DNA of 64,000 nucleotides, taken from Paenibacillus polysaccharolyticus. GTDB taxonomy: Bacteria > Bacillota > Bacilli > Paenibacillales > Paenibacillaceae. The stretch covers positions 496,001-560,000 of the forward strand of contig NZ_FMVM01000001.1 of assembly GCF_900102085.1 (NCBI RefSeq), given 5' to 3'. The notes under the pieces are model-generated. The model saw only the letters and a list, made by a program, of their open reading frames with translations. It made no database searches and had not been told where the DNA came from. Both the position numbers and the translations under genes were made by a program. Each line of letters opens with the position of its first letter. Within the stretch, counting starts at the first letter, position 1. This document shows positions 16,048 to 25,928 of this stretch, piece by piece.

Positions 16048-17760
16048 TTACGCTTGAATGCTTTGAACCAGTTCAACCACTTGTTCAGCGGTTTGCATTT
16101 CCAACGCTTTGGCAGCGAGTTCCTGCATGTCCGCACGGGACAATTTGGTGATTTGGCTACGCGCTGGCAGAATGGAAGTTGCGCTCATGCTGAACTCATC
16201 CAGTCCAAGACCAAGCAGCAATGGAATTGCTGTTTCGTCTCCTGCCATCTCACCGCACATGCCAGCCCATTTACCTTCACGATGCGCTGCATCGATAACC
16301 ATTTTGACCAAACGCAAAATAGCTGGGTTGTATGGTTGGTACAGATAAGATACACGTTCGTTCATCCGGTCAGCAGCCATCGTGTACTGAATCAGATCGT
16401 TAGTACCGATACTGAAGAAGTCTACTTCCTTGGCGAATTGATCTGCCATCACAGCTGTTGATGGAATTTCGACCATGATCCCGAGTTGAATGCTGTCGGA
16501 AACAGCGATCCCTTCAGCAACCAGCTTTTCCTTCTCTTCGAGCAGGACAGCTTTGGCTTCACGGAATTCACCCAGTGTTGCGATCATAGGGAACATGACA
16601 CGCAAGTTTCCGTGTACACTTGCACGCAGCAACGCACGCAATTGAGTACGGAAGATATCCAGACGGTCCAGACACAGACGAACTGCGCGGAAGCCGAGGA
16701 ATGGATTCATTTCTTTTGGCAGATCCAGATAAGGAAGCTCTTTGTCTCCACCGATGTCAAGTGTACGAACTACAACAGGTTTGCCTTCCATTTTTTCGAG
16801 TACCGCTTTATAAGCATTGTACTGAATATCTTCGGAAGGAAGCTTGTCTCTGCCCATGTACAGGAACTCGGTGCGGTACAGACCTACAGCCTCGCCGCCA
16901 TTCTCCAGAACACCTGTAACATCGTTAGGTGTACCAATGTTTGCAGCCAGTTCCACATGAACGTTGTCCACCGTAACCGTTGGTTCGTCACGCAGTTTTC
17001 TCCACTCCGCACGCTGTGCATCATACTGTTCCTGTTTGGCACGGTATTCAGCAACGACGTCATCTGTAGGGTTAACCAGAACTTGACCGTCCAGACCGTC
17101 AACAATGATCAAGTCTCCTTGTTTCGCTTGAGCCAAGATGTCTTTCGTTCCAACCACAGCCGGAATCTCAAGCGAACGAGCCATGATAGCGGAGTGAGAA
17201 GTACGTCCACCGATGTTGGTTGCAAAACCTTTTACGTATTGGCGGTTCAATTGAGCTGTATCAGAAGGTGTTAAATCCTCTGCAAGCACAATCACTTCTT
17301 CACTGATTTCAGCCGGGCTCATGAAGTCGATACCAAGCAAGTGATTTAGCACACGCTTCGTAACGTCACGCATATCCGCAGCACGCTCTTGCAGGTATGC
17401 ACTCTTCATGTTTTCGAACATCGAGATGAACTGGGAAGCTGTTTCATTCAATGCGAATTCTGCATTGATCATGTCATCAGCGATCTTCGCTTTCACCGGA
17501 TCAATCAGTTCCGGGTCATCCAGGATGAGCAAATGCGATGCAAAAATCTCCGCTTTTTTCTCGCCAAGCTCTTGTAAAGTACGCTCTTTGATTGCCTCAA
17601 GCTCAGCGCGGGATTTACCCAGCGCCGAGTCAAGTTTAGCAATCTCTGCGTCAACGTCGTTAATCTGGCGTTTTTCTACAGAGTAGTCAGGATGCTCCAA
17701 GATAAACGCCTTGGCGATAGCAATACCCGCCGAAGCCGCGATCCCGGAAACATTAAGCAT
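16048..17760 (-). CDS. ptsI: PTS enzyme I (phosphoenolpyruvate-protein phosphotransferase)
   Basis: 570-residue general PTS protein that autophosphorylates from phosphoenolpyruvate and passes phosphate to HPr. The active histidine is in [13 protein letters not shown] (about residue 190). The C-terminal PEP-binding barrel carries the catalytic cysteine in MCGEMAGD (about residue 502). Its ATG lies inside the end of ptsH (8-base overlap), showing translational coupling. It supplies phosphate to all PTS systems in the cell, including the mannitol system at 4.8-10 kb. Confidence 0.97.
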   Translation of the reverse strand: MLNVSGIAASAGIAIAKAFILEHPDYSVEKRQINDVDAEIAKLDSALGKSRAELEAIKERTLQELGEKKAEIFASHLLILDDPELIDPVKAKIADDMINAEFALNETASQFISMFENMKSAYLQERAADMRDVTKRVLNHLLGIDFMSPAEISEEVIVLAEDLTPSDTAQLNRQYVKGFATNIGGRTSHSAIMARSLEIPAVVGTKDILAQAKQGDLIIVDGLDGQVLVNPTDDVVAEYRAKQEQYDAQRAEWRKLRDEPTVTVDNVHVELAANIGTPNDVTGVLENGGEAVGLYRTEFLYMGRDKLPSEDIQYNAYKAVLEKMEGKPVVVRTLDIGGDKELPYLDLPKEMNPFLGFRAVRLCLDRLDIFRTQLRALLRASVHGNLRVMFPMIATLGEFREAKAVLLEEKEKLVAEGIAVSDSIQLGIMVEIPSTAVMADQFAKEVDFFSIGTNDLIQYTMAADRMNERVSYLYQPYNPAILRLVKMVIDAAHREGKWAGMCGEMAGDETAIPLLLGLGLDEFSMSATSILPARSQITKLSRADMQELAAKALEMQTAEQVVELVQSIQA

Positions 17761-18028
17761 TAATTTCGCCCAACCCTTCGTTAACCATAACGTCTGTCAG
17801 AGCTTGAAGAGCTTCAGCTTCGCCTTCACCTTCAACGATGATGCTGATGGTGTCACCTTGCTCCAGACCGAGGGAAAGAACGCCCAGAATGGATTTCAAT
17901 GTTACTTTTTTGCCGTTAGCTTCTGCGAAGGATTCAGCACCTTTGAATTTGTTTGCTGTATTAACCAGGGCAGTTGCCGGACGTGCGTGGATACCATCTT
18001 CGTCTGTAATTCTGAATGTTTGTTGCAT
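17753..18028 (-). CDS. ptsH: Phosphocarrier protein HPr
   Basis: 91-residue phosphocarrier. The PTS histidine is His14 in DGIHARPAT, and the HPr kinase target serine is Ser46 in VTLKSILGV, so it can also act as catabolite co-repressor with CcpA. The start at 18028 (MQQTFRI) is chosen because it gives the usual length; an in-frame ATG at 18037 is possible, and the ribosome site is weak for both. It lies 78 bases after ptsG with no terminator between, and overlaps ptsI. Confidence 0.95.
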   Translation of the reverse strand: MQQTFRITDEDGIHARPATALVNTANKFKGAESFAEANGKKVTLKSILGVLSLGLEQGDTISIIVEGEGEAEALQALTDVMVNEGLGEINA

Positions 18029-18105
18029 TACAATCATCTCGCTTTCAGTAGTTTAGTTTAGGCATTGCATATATTTACACTTGCTTGCCATCGTTGGAAC
18101 AGTTC

Positions 18106-20160
18106 TTATTTTATCTCAATGATCGGCTGATCGCCAACTTTGAGCACGCCACTCTTCTTCAAAGTGACGGTAGAACCTTCTGGCAGGTTGGTGAATATCA
18201 CCGGAGAAATGATCGAAGGAGCGTTCGCTTTGACATACTCCAGATCCACTTCCATAATCGGTTGTCCTGCGGATACCAGGTCACCTTCCTGAACCAGTAC
18301 GTTGAAACCTTGGCCTTTCAGTTTCACCGTATTAACACCTATGTGTACAAGCACTTCCTTACCGCCGTCGGACATGATGCCCACGGCATGTTTGCTTGGA
18401 AATACATTAAATACTTTACCATACACAGGGGATGTAATCGTTCCGTCATGTGGCAAAATGGCGAACCCGTCACCTGTCATTTTCTCAGCAAAGACTGGAT
18501 CAGGTACATTGGTAATATCCATCAGCTCACCATTGACTGGCATCACGATATCCTCTGTGACAATGCGTTCACCTTGTTCTCCTTGTGCTTTCTCCTCTTC
18601 AGGAGTTGGTTTAACTTCAGCAACTGGAGTTGGTGCAGGTGTACGCCCTGCAATGATATCTTGCATCTGGGACTTGATCGTATCGGAACGTGTTCCGAAG
18701 ATGGCTTGAACATTATTACCCACTTCAAGCACACCAGATGCACCCAATTGTTTCAAACGATCTTTTTGTACATTGGATTTCTCATTCACTTCAATCCGCA
18801 AACGAGTAATACATGCATCCAGATGTTTAATGTTTTCCTTCCCGCCAAAGGCTTCGAGGATATTGTGAGGCAGATCGTCTGTGGAGCCTGAAGAACCGCC
18901 GGATGCAGTTTCCGCAGATGCCTCTTCACGTCCAGGTGTTTTGAGATTGAACTTGCGAATGATCAATCGGAATCCGAAGTAATAGATCACGGCAAGGATC
19001 AAACCGACGATAATAACATCCCACCATGGTGTGCGGTTTGGAATGATACCAAAGATCAGGAAGTCAATGAAACCGCCTGAGAAGGTCATCCCGATCTTGA
19101 CATCGAGCAATTGCATCGTCATGAAAGACAAACCTGCAAAGATACAGTGTACTGCAAACAAAATCGGTGCTACGAACAGGAATGAGAACTCGAGTGGTTC
19201 TGTGATCCCTGTCAGGAATGATGTCAGCGCAGCTGAACCCATGATCCCTGCAACATATTTTTTATGCTCAGGTCTTGCTTCATGGTACATCGCAAGTGCC
19301 GCTGCCGGCAAACCGAACATCATGAACGGGAATTTACCAACTTGGAACGTTCCCGCAGTCAATTCAACGCCATCGCGCAACTGGCTGAAGAAAATCTTTT
19401 GGTCCCCGCGAATAACATCGCCGGCTTTGTTCACATATTCACCGAACTCAAACCAGAATGGGGAGTAGAAAATGTGATGCAGACCAAACGGAATCAGTGA
19501 CCGTTCTACAACACCGAAGATAAAGGCCGACAAAGTCGGGCTGGTATCTACCATGAAGTGAGAAATGGCATTTAATCCGTTCTGGATTGGTGGCCAGATG
19601 ACCACGAGCAGTAACCCTAACAACAGGGAAACTACTGAAGTGACAATAGGAACAAATCGTTTACCCGCAAAGAATCCAAGGTAAGACGGCAGTTCAATTT
19701 TGAAGAACCGATTGTAACACAGCGCTGCAGCGATACCAATAATGATACCTCCAAAAACCCCTGTGCTTAGTGTAGGAATACCCAAGATACTTGCATAACC
19801 AGGTACTTTGCCGATCATGGCAGGCGTAACACCTACTGCAGAACCCAGAGTTACATTCATCACCAGGTAACCGATGATGGCTGCAAGCCCTGCTACACCT
19901 TCACCGCCAGCGAGTCCAACAGCTACCCCGACAGCAAACAGCAATGCCAGATTATCAAATACGATCTGACCTGCGTTCATCATTATAGTTGCAATCGAGT
20001 TTACCCACGGAGTATCGAGCGCAGTCACATATTGCAGGAAATCCGGATTCACCAGCATGTTACCAATTCCGAGTAGCAAACCTGCGGCTGGCAAGATCGC
20101 TACAGGCAACATGAGAGCTTTACCTACTCTTTGCAATACACCAAAAAGCTTTTTAAACAT
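18106..20160 (-). CDS. ptsG: PTS glucose transporter EIICBA
   Basis: 684-residue glucose permease with all three domains. EIIC occupies the hydrophobic first 400 residues (starts MFKKLFGVLQRVGKALMLPV). EIIB has its cysteine in LDACITRLRIEV (about 450), and EIIA its histidine in VLVHIGVNTV (about 604). The start at 20160 follows GGAAG; a longer in-frame start at 20229 lies inside the upstream terminator hairpin and is rejected. The gene follows a GlcT-type antiterminator and leads ptsG-ptsH-ptsI, as in Bacillus subtilis. Confidence 0.95.
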   Translation of the reverse strand: MFKKLFGVLQRVGKALMLPVAILPAAGLLLGIGNMLVNPDFLQYVTALDTPWVNSIATIMMNAGQIVFDNLALLFAVGVAVGLAGGEGVAGLAAIIGYLVMNVTLGSAVGVTPAMIGKVPGYASILGIPTLSTGVFGGIIIGIAAALCYNRFFKIELPSYLGFFAGKRFVPIVTSVVSLLLGLLLVVIWPPIQNGLNAISHFMVDTSPTLSAFIFGVVERSLIPFGLHHIFYSPFWFEFGEYVNKAGDVIRGDQKIFFSQLRDGVELTAGTFQVGKFPFMMFGLPAAALAMYHEARPEHKKYVAGIMGSAALTSFLTGITEPLEFSFLFVAPILFAVHCIFAGLSFMTMQLLDVKIGMTFSGGFIDFLIFGIIPNRTPWWDVIIVGLILAVIYYFGFRLIIRKFNLKTPGREEASAETASGGSSGSTDDLPHNILEAFGGKENIKHLDACITRLRIEVNEKSNVQKDRLKQLGASGVLEVGNNVQAIFGTRSDTIKSQMQDIIAGRTPAPTPVAEVKPTPEEEKAQGEQGERIVTEDIVMPVNGELMDITNVPDPVFAEKMTGDGFAILPHDGTITSPVYGKVFNVFPSKHAVGIMSDGGKEVLVHIGVNTVKLKGQGFNVLVQEGDLVSAGQPIMEVDLEYVKANAPSIISPVIFTNLPEGSTVTLKKSGVLKVGDQPIIEIK

Positions 20161-20218
20161 CGCGTCGTATTCTTCCTTTCGTCTAAGTCTGTATGTCGTG
20201 ATGCAAGCAATGGAACAC

Positions 20219-20316
20219 AAAAAAGGCATGAACTAATAAAAGTGAACTGCGCCTACCTTGGGGTATAGCATACCCTTAATAAGGTAGAACAATCACACTC
20301 TAATTAACTCATGCCT
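20219..20316 (-). terminator. Terminator controlled by GlcT, before ptsG
   Basis: On the minus strand a long imperfect stem runs from GGCATGAG to TTCATGCC, enclosing an inner hairpin (CTACCTT ... GGGTAT/ATACCC ... AAGGTAG). It ends with TTTTTTG. Its 5' arm overlaps the antiterminator target. Confidence 0.75.
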
Positions 20317-20334
20317 GATCGAGTCAGTAACACG
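20306..20334 (-). promoter_or_regulatory. Ribonucleic antiterminator (RAT) recognised by GlcT
   Basis: The minus strand reads GTGTTACTG followed by ACTCGATCAGGCATGAG, which closely resembles the GlcT target in the Bacillus subtilis ptsG leader as I recall it. Its 3' half is also the 5' arm of the terminator, the expected arrangement. Confidence 0.8.
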
Positions 20335-20371
20335 TCGCTTATGTTTATTCAGTTGCTTGATTACGGTCACC

Positions 20372-20400
20372 ATTGTAGCACCACTTCGAACGCATTGCAA
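20372..20400 (-). promoter_or_regulatory. ptsG promoter
   Basis: Minus-strand TTGCAA (20400-20395), 17-base spacer and TACAAT (20377-20372). Transcripts would start about 35 bases before the RAT element. Confidence 0.8.
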
Positions 20401-20447
20401 GCCTTTACAGGAAAAAACGTGATTTCGCTAAAATTTCTGACATGATT

Positions 20448-21302
20448 TCACTTATTCTCTTCTTCTTTCCGTTGATTCAGTCGCTGTAAATGTATCGTTA
20501 GATACCCAACTTCTGCCGGATACACAGGCAATTTTAGTCGTTTCTCCATCACCTTCGTGAGTTTCCATGCAAGCGAGTACATTTCGGGGTATTCTAATTT
20601 GAGCAAGGAATCCAGCTTATGCAGTTCCTCCACCTTATCTCCACGGCGTACACGTTCCAGGGCAAACCGAAGGTGAGTTAACAGACGGGAATAATCCAAA
20701 GACTGCGTTTCAAATGAATAGTCGAGTTGGTCTGCAACCAGGTTTACCAGATCCGTAATTAATTGAGAATGCTCTCGTACTTGGGATATGTTCTGGTTCG
20801 TCATCGCGCTATAGATATGCAGAGCCACAAAACCAATCTCATCTTGGCCGAGATCCACGCCCATCTTTTCCTTAATTAAACGAACGGCATATTCCCCCAT
20901 CCGATACTCATCTGGATAGATCTCTCTTGTCTCATATAAAAAAGGATTTTGGATGATTATTCCCTGCTCCTTGCGTTTAAGGGCAAAAGAAATATGATCT
21001 GTTAACGCAATATGAATATGTTCATTAAGCGGAACGTCCGTACGCTCTGCGATATACGTGATGACTTCGTTAATAATCTCAATTAAAGCCTCATCCACCT
21101 GCGGAAGAAGTTGCTTGTACTGCTCCTGCTCCTGCTGGTTTTTCAAAATAAACATCTTCTCCACAGCCGTCAGTGGGATGTCATCACTCGGCTTCCGGTT
21201 AAAGCCGATGCCCTTGCCGATGACCACAACTTCGCCGTGTTCAGGATGCTGTGCAATAATTACATTATTATTTAGTGCTTTATCTACATGCAGGCTGCTC
21301 AT
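20448..21302 (-). CDS. glcT: BglG-family transcription antiterminator GlcT
   Basis: 284-residue RNA-binding antiterminator. An N-terminal CAT RNA-binding domain (about 1-60) is followed by two PTS regulation domains with conserved histidines (ALTDHISFAL, GFVALHIYSA, YLTIHLQRLN). With glucose present, unphosphorylated PRD1 lets GlcT bind the RAT before ptsG and prevent termination. The ATG at 21302 (MSSLHVDK) has AGAGGTG upstream and is preferred to the GTG at 21323. It lies directly upstream of its target on the same strand. Confidence 0.93.
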   Translation of the reverse strand: MSSLHVDKALNNNVIIAQHPEHGEVVVIGKGIGFNRKPSDDIPLTAVEKMFILKNQQEQEQYKQLLPQVDEALIEIINEVITYIAERTDVPLNEHIHIALTDHISFALKRKEQGIIIQNPFLYETREIYPDEYRMGEYAVRLIKEKMGVDLGQDEIGFVALHIYSAMTNQNISQVREHSQLITDLVNLVADQLDYSFETQSLDYSRLLTHLRFALERVRRGDKVEELHKLDSLLKLEYPEMYSLAWKLTKVMEKRLKLPVYPAEVGYLTIHLQRLNQRKEEENK

Positions 21303-21362
21303 TTTTGCACCTCTTTTTTTCACACCATCTTGGATGTGCCTGACACATCTTCAAACCAAATC

Positions 21363-21402
21363 AAAAAAAACATCCGGAGCGGGCAAACCGCGCCGGACGT
21401 CT
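21363..21402 (-). terminator. Terminator of the flotillin operon
   Basis: Minus-strand stem ACGTCCGG...CGG/CCG...CCGGATGT followed by eight T residues, between floT and glcT. Confidence 0.85.
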
Positions 21403-21469
21403 CGCTTAAAAAGTAACAAAAATTCGCCATAAGGTCAATAGACCAGCCATGTAATTAAGCTGCCATTTC

Positions 21470-23023
21470 TTACTCTTTACTATCGCTACGCTCTACAATG
21501 CTCTCGATAATAGGTGACGTCTGTTTTACTGATTCACTCGATTGCACAGCCACTGGTGTAGCTGTTTTCGATTTGGTCAATCCTTTGATCAGTTGTTCCA
21601 CGTCGATGCCTGACACACTTTTCAACATCTCAGGTGCAGTAGCCATCAGTTCCGTGACGTAGTTGCTGACACGTGCAGCACCCTCGCCCTTACCTGTATC
21701 TACTACCGTCAACTTGTCAATCGAGGAGATTGGCTCAGCGATTTTACCAGCCAGTTCAGGCAACATTTTGACAATGATATCGAGTACCGCAGCTTCGCCA
21801 AACTTCTGGAACGCCTCAGCCAATTTTTCTTTGGCTTCCGCTTCGGCAAGACCGCGAAGACGAATAACTTCTGCATCGGCTGTACCTTTTGCACGCTCTG
21901 CATCCGCAATGGCCTGACCTTCAAGTCGTTTCTGCTCGGCTGTTGCTTTCGCTTGTGTTTCGATGGAATACTGCACTGCATCAGCTTCACGCATCCGTTT
22001 TGCTTTATCCGCTTCCGCAGCCTGCTCAACAGCATAACGATCCGCTTCCGCTTTTTTCTTCACTTCCGCATCGTATTGTTTCTCACGCACCGTAATCTCT
22101 TTTTCCTGTAGGTCAATCTCACGTTCTTTACGTACGAGTTCTACTTTCATCTGCTCTTCTACAACCGTTTGTCTTGCGCGTGCTTCATGGATATGATACG
22201 CCTGATCCGCTTCCGCCTTGGCTGTATCCTGATCACGTTTAAAGGCCGCGACCTTCAATTCTTTCTCTTTGGCTGCCTCAGCAATGTTGGTATCACGCAG
22301 CAACTCGGCCTTCTGCCCTTGTTCTTCGGCATTTGCCTTCTGAATCCGTGCATCCCGCATCGCTTCCGCTTCGGCAATTTCAGCATCACGTTTCACGGCT
22401 GCGATTCTTGGTTTACCGAGTGCATCCAAGTACCCTTGTTTATCACGGACATCCTTAATGGTAAAGGAAACGATCTGCAGACCCATCTTTTTCAGATCCC
22501 GTGCGGCCACGCCTTGAACCTCTTGAGCAAAACGATCTCTGTTCCGATATACCTCTTCCACCGTCATCGTACCGAGAATGGCCCGTAGATGCCCCTCCAG
22601 CACTTCCTGGGCTTCTCCCCTCAGCGCGTCAACAGGTTTGCCGATAAATTGCTCAGCAGCCGTTGCAACGTCTTCTACAGCGCTTCCGACCTTGATGATC
22701 GCCACCCCGTCAGCAATAACAGGAACACCCTGCTCTGTGTAGACCTCAGGCGTGGATACATCGAGCTTGTGTGACAGTAACGAAATAAATTCAGACTGCT
22801 GGAACACAGGCAGGATGAACGCACCGCCGCCGCGCACGATTTTGATTTTACGTCCTGACTCATCTTCCGAAATATTTTTGCTACCCAGGAATGAACCGGT
22901 TACAATCATCGCTTCGTCGGGACCGACCGTTTTGTATCTCGCCCAGAAAGCTAAACCCAGAATCAAAATTACACCAACAACCACAACAGGAATCAACAAT
23001 ACATCCCAATCCAGATTACCCAT
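21470..23023 (-). CDS. floT: Flotillin family membrane scaffold protein
   Basis: 517-residue flotillin (YuaG/FloT type). An N-terminal hydrophobic segment (about 8-28) anchors it, followed by an SPFH/PHB domain and a long Ala/Glu/Lys-rich coiled coil (about 210-400) with repeated EAE-type heptads. Flotillins oligomerise in functional membrane microdomains and affect membrane fluidity, signalling and secretion. It follows an NfeD-like gene, the usual pairing (yuaF-yuaG in Bacillus subtilis). Confidence 0.92.
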   Translation of the reverse strand: MGNLDWDVLLIPVVVVGVILILGLAFWARYKTVGPDEAMIVTGSFLGSKNISEDESGRKIKIVRGGGAFILPVFQQSEFISLLSHKLDVSTPEVYTEQGVPVIADGVAIIKVGSAVEDVATAAEQFIGKPVDALRGEAQEVLEGHLRAILGTMTVEEVYRNRDRFAQEVQGVAARDLKKMGLQIVSFTIKDVRDKQGYLDALGKPRIAAVKRDAEIAEAEAMRDARIQKANAEEQGQKAELLRDTNIAEAAKEKELKVAAFKRDQDTAKAEADQAYHIHEARARQTVVEEQMKVELVRKEREIDLQEKEITVREKQYDAEVKKKAEADRYAVEQAAEADKAKRMREADAVQYSIETQAKATAEQKRLEGQAIADAERAKGTADAEVIRLRGLAEAEAKEKLAEAFQKFGEAAVLDIIVKMLPELAGKIAEPISSIDKLTVVDTGKGEGAARVSNYVTELMATAPEMLKSVSGIDVEQLIKGLTKSKTATPVAVQSSESVKQTSPIIESIVERSDSKE

Positions 23024-23109
23024 TCACATCTCTCCCCTTATCTCGTAAGTATGAAAATTCATTTTTTTGCTATCGTCAGTTCCCCGCATTATTAGGAAAT
23101 TTCACTGAC

Positions 23110-23646
23110 CTAGACATCCTTAAGTACATCTTCTTCCCACTCGGATACGCGCAATACTCCGTCCACCACATCAATGACAACCACTCGTGCCCCCGCCGCA
23201 ATGGGTAGCTGTTCGAAGCTGGTCGCTGTCTGAATGGTGTTACCAGATGCAAAACGAATCATGACTTCACCAAATCCGTTTGCCGGTATCGGAATCGTGA
23301 TTTCACCAATTTTGCCCGCTAACTCCTTCATGGAGAAAGCAATTGAAACGTCACTGTTACGCATCGGCTTGATATATGCGAAAAATACCAGCATGGCTGC
23401 AGCAATACCGATCAGCAGGGATAAGATCAGATTCGACATCACACTAAGAGAGCTGTACCGCGTCAGTAGTATGCCTGCTCCACCAAAAGCAGTGATGGAT
23501 CCCGCCAGTACAACAGGTTTAAAAAAATCAACACCAGGCATTTCGAAAGCACCATCCAGCAAACCGTCAATCAAGTCACCTAGCACCAGACTCACGATGG
23601 CAAAAACGGCACCTCCGATGAGACACCCCCAATAGATTGCTTCCAT
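23110..23646 (-). CDS. yuaF: NfeD-like membrane protein, flotillin partner (YuaF type)
   Basis: 178 residues with membrane helices at about 5-25, 45-65 and 75-95 and a C-terminal soluble beta-barrel of the NfeD/OB type (about 110-175). The start at 23646 (MEAIYWG) follows a clear AGGAGG site; a longer frame to 23814 has no such support. It lies 86 bases upstream of floT on the same strand. NfeD proteins work with flotillins or membrane proteases; here the flotillin partnership is indicated. Confidence 0.88.
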   Translation of the reverse strand: MEAIYWGCLIGGAVFAIVSLVLGDLIDGLLDGAFEMPGVDFFKPVVLAGSITAFGGAGILLTRYSSLSVMSNLILSLLIGIAAAMLVFFAYIKPMRNSDVSIAFSMKELAGKIGEITIPIPANGFGEVMIRFASGNTIQTATSFEQLPIAAGARVVVIDVVDGVLRVSEWEEDVLKDV

Positions 23647-23867
23647 CCCCTCTTCCTCCTCTCCGCTGCAATTTCTCCCAACTGTGCATTCCACATGTAA
23701 ATAAATACGTACATCTAGGCAAAATGTTTCAAAATCTTTCCTGAGTTGTATTGAGAAGCCGCTAATGGGTATTAGCATCATATTATTCAGGAATGCTCCA
23801 TTTCTCTCTTCCATGCCAATTCACGGTGTGGAATCATAGAAGTGATTCACAGTAATCCAGACACTAA

Positions 23868-23902
23868 AAAACGCAAGCCTCCAGCAGGAGACTTGCGTTT
23901 AT
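23868..23902 (-). terminator. Terminator after the alcohol dehydrogenase
   Basis: Minus-strand stem AACGCAAG-CTCC/GGAG-CTTGCGTT followed by TTTTT. Confidence 0.85.
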
Positions 23903-23952
23903 ATCAGTAGTCCAATAGATATTAAGCTTACACATCAAGCTTCTTAATTCAC

Positions 23953-25116
23953 TTACAGCGAAGCTTTGTAGATGGATACCACATCTTCACGTTGCAGCTT
24001 TTTAAAGTTACCGAACGGCCCGAACAGCATCGCTTTATCCGCCATAACCTCAATCTGACTGTCATCAATATCATAGTCGGCCAGACGGTTTGGTGCACCA
24101 ATGGATGTCCAGAACTTGCTGAGTGCATCAATGCCTTCCTCGGCAATCTGTTTGTCGGATTTACCTTCAGGGTTCACGTCAAACACGTTGATCGCAAGAC
24201 GTTTGAAACGATCTACCTTCACATCAAGGTTATGTCTCATCCAGTGCGGGAACAGAATTGCAAGTCCACCACCATGCGGGATGTCGTAGACCGCAGATAC
24301 CGCATGTTCAATATTGTGTGTTGCCCAGTCTCCTGCAAGTCCCATGTTCAGCACGCCATTAAGTGCCATTGTTCCGCAATACAGAATCGTCTCACGAAGT
24401 TCATAGTTCTCCAGGTCATCCACCAAACGAGGAGCTGCTTCCATTACTGTACGCAGAATCGTCTCGCAGAAGCCGAGTTGAACAGGTGTGTTCGGATCCA
24501 GATGGAAATAATGCTCCAATACGTGAGACATCATGTCCACCATACCGTATACCGTTTGGTCCTTAGGTACCGTGTATGTGTTTACGGGATCAAGAATGGA
24601 GAATGCAGGGAAAGAATGCGCACTGCCCCAGCCCAGTTTCTCTTGTGTCTCCTGGTTTGTGATTACGGAACCGGAGTTCATCTCTGAACCAGTAGCCGCC
24701 ATGGTAAGCACTGTACCGAGTGGAAGAGCGTCTTGTGCAACAGCTTTACGCTGTGCAAAGTCCCACATATCTCCATCATATTTCGCCCCAACGGCAATCG
24801 CTTTGGCGCAATCAAGCACACTACCGCCACCAACAGCCAGAATGAGCTCAATACCGTTCGTCTTACACAAGTCCACGCCTTTATGTACAGTGGACAGACG
24901 CGGATTCGGCTCCACACCTGCGAGCTCCGTTACTTCTGCTCCGATTTCCTTAAGCAAACCAAGCACTTGATCATACAGTCCGCTACGTTTAATGCTTCCA
25001 CCACCATATACAAGCAGAACCCGTTTGCCGTATTTCGGCACCTCGGTTTTCAGCGCTTCGAGCTGGCCTTTACCGAAGATTAGACGAGTCGGGTTATAAA
25101 ATTGAAAAGATCTCAT
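23953..25116 (-). CDS. Iron-containing alcohol dehydrogenase (YugJ/YugK, BDH type)
   Basis: 387-residue group III alcohol dehydrogenase. Visible features are the NAD(P)-binding [13 protein letters not shown] (about 95-107) and the metal-ligand region with histidines in MSHVLEHYF and [26 protein letters not shown] (read in part). The family reduces aldehydes such as butanal with NAD(P)H; the exact substrate cannot be read from the sequence. It is monocistronic, with its own terminator. Confidence 0.9.
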   Translation of the reverse strand: MRSFQFYNPTRLIFGKGQLEALKTEVPKYGKRVLLVYGGGSIKRSGLYDQVLGLLKEIGAEVTELAGVEPNPRLSTVHKGVDLCKTNGIELILAVGGGSVLDCAKAIAVGAKYDGDMWDFAQRKAVAQDALPLGTVLTMAATGSEMNSGSVITNQETQEKLGWGSAHSFPAFSILDPVNTYTVPKDQTVYGMVDMMSHVLEHYFHLDPNTPVQLGFCETILRTVMEAAPRLVDDLENYELRETILYCGTMALNGVLNMGLAGDWATHNIEHAVSAVYDIPHGGGLAILFPHWMRHNLDVKVDRFKRLAINVFDVNPEGKSDKQIAEEGIDALSKFWTSIGAPNRLADYDIDDSQIEVMADKAMLFGPFGNFKKLQREDVVSIYKASL

Positions 25117-25208
25117 GATCTATAATCGCCTCCAATGGAGTTTAGTTTTTAGTGCAACCTCAATTATAGTACCCCTTTTATAGAAAAACAAATCGATAGC
25201 CGCTCACT

Positions 25209-25796
25209 TTAGTTCAAGCCGTTAATCTTCAAATGTGCCTGAAGAAGCTCGTTTACGGATGGCAATTCTTCGGATTTTGCCCATGTTGCAGCGTCCCATA
25301 ATCCTGCCTGATGAAAAGCACGCGGACAATGAATGAAACATTCCTCGACTTCAACAATGACGGCTGCTCCAATCGTTTTACCTTCCCAGTTCATGCTTTT
25401 GATAAATTCTTCATCCTTTGTAATCCGAGCTGTTCCATTGATACGCAGCACTTCATTCAAACCCGGAATCACAAACAACATTCCTACTCCTGGATCTGAC
25501 AGAATGTTCAACAAGGAATCGATTCGACGATTTCCTGGGCGTTCCGGGTACACCAGTCTATACGAATCAAATACACGAACAAAGCCGGGTTCATCCCCAC
25601 GCGGTGATACATCACATTTTCCATCCTGATCCGAAGTGGACAAGAAGAACAAGGGTGACTTCGTGATAAAATTTTGAACATGCGAATCCACAAACGGGAT
25701 TACTTTATTGCGCACACGTTCGCTGGATTCTCCAACCATGCTTTTAAGTTCCTTGGCATCTGAGATAAATGGAAGATCAAGCGGCTGCTTTTCCAA
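25209..25796 (-). CDS. Pyridoxamine 5'-phosphate oxidase-like FMN-binding protein
   Basis: 195 residues of the split-barrel flavin-binding fold, in the subgroup with the motif DVSPRGDEPGFV (about 62-73). The usual name is pyridoxamine 5'-phosphate oxidase family, MSMEG_1061-like, but true PNPOx activity is not implied. A flavin-dependent oxidoreductase or FMN sensor role is possible. The start is TTG at 25796, with AGGGGA eight bases upstream. Single-gene unit between the dehydrogenase and galT. Confidence 0.75.
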   Translation of the reverse strand: MEKQPLDLPFISDAKELKSMVGESSERVRNKVIPFVDSHVQNFITKSPLFFLSTSDQDGKCDVSPRGDEPGFVRVFDSYRLVYPERPGNRRIDSLLNILSDPGVGMLFVIPGLNEVLRINGTARITKDEEFIKSMNWEGKTIGAAVIVEVEECFIHCPRAFHQAGLWDAATWAKSEELPSVNELLQAHLKINGLN

Positions 25797-25928
25797 ATAA
25801 ATCGTCCCCTTTTCCTTATGTAGTGTGGGTCATTCTAACTGTTCTTCTTTCGTTCCTTACTCTATTATACATCTCGAACCATGCCAAAAAGCACCCGTTC
25901 ACAATTGAACGGATGCCAAATGGTCTTC

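Noticed and set aside
18085..18891. 268-codon plus-strand frame opposite ptsG
   Set aside because: Rich in His, Cys and Phe with no recognisable domain, and lies fully within ptsG.
20161..20229. Longer ptsG start at 20229
   Set aside because: The extra 23 codons fall partly in the terminator hairpin, and the protein family begins at MFKKLFG.
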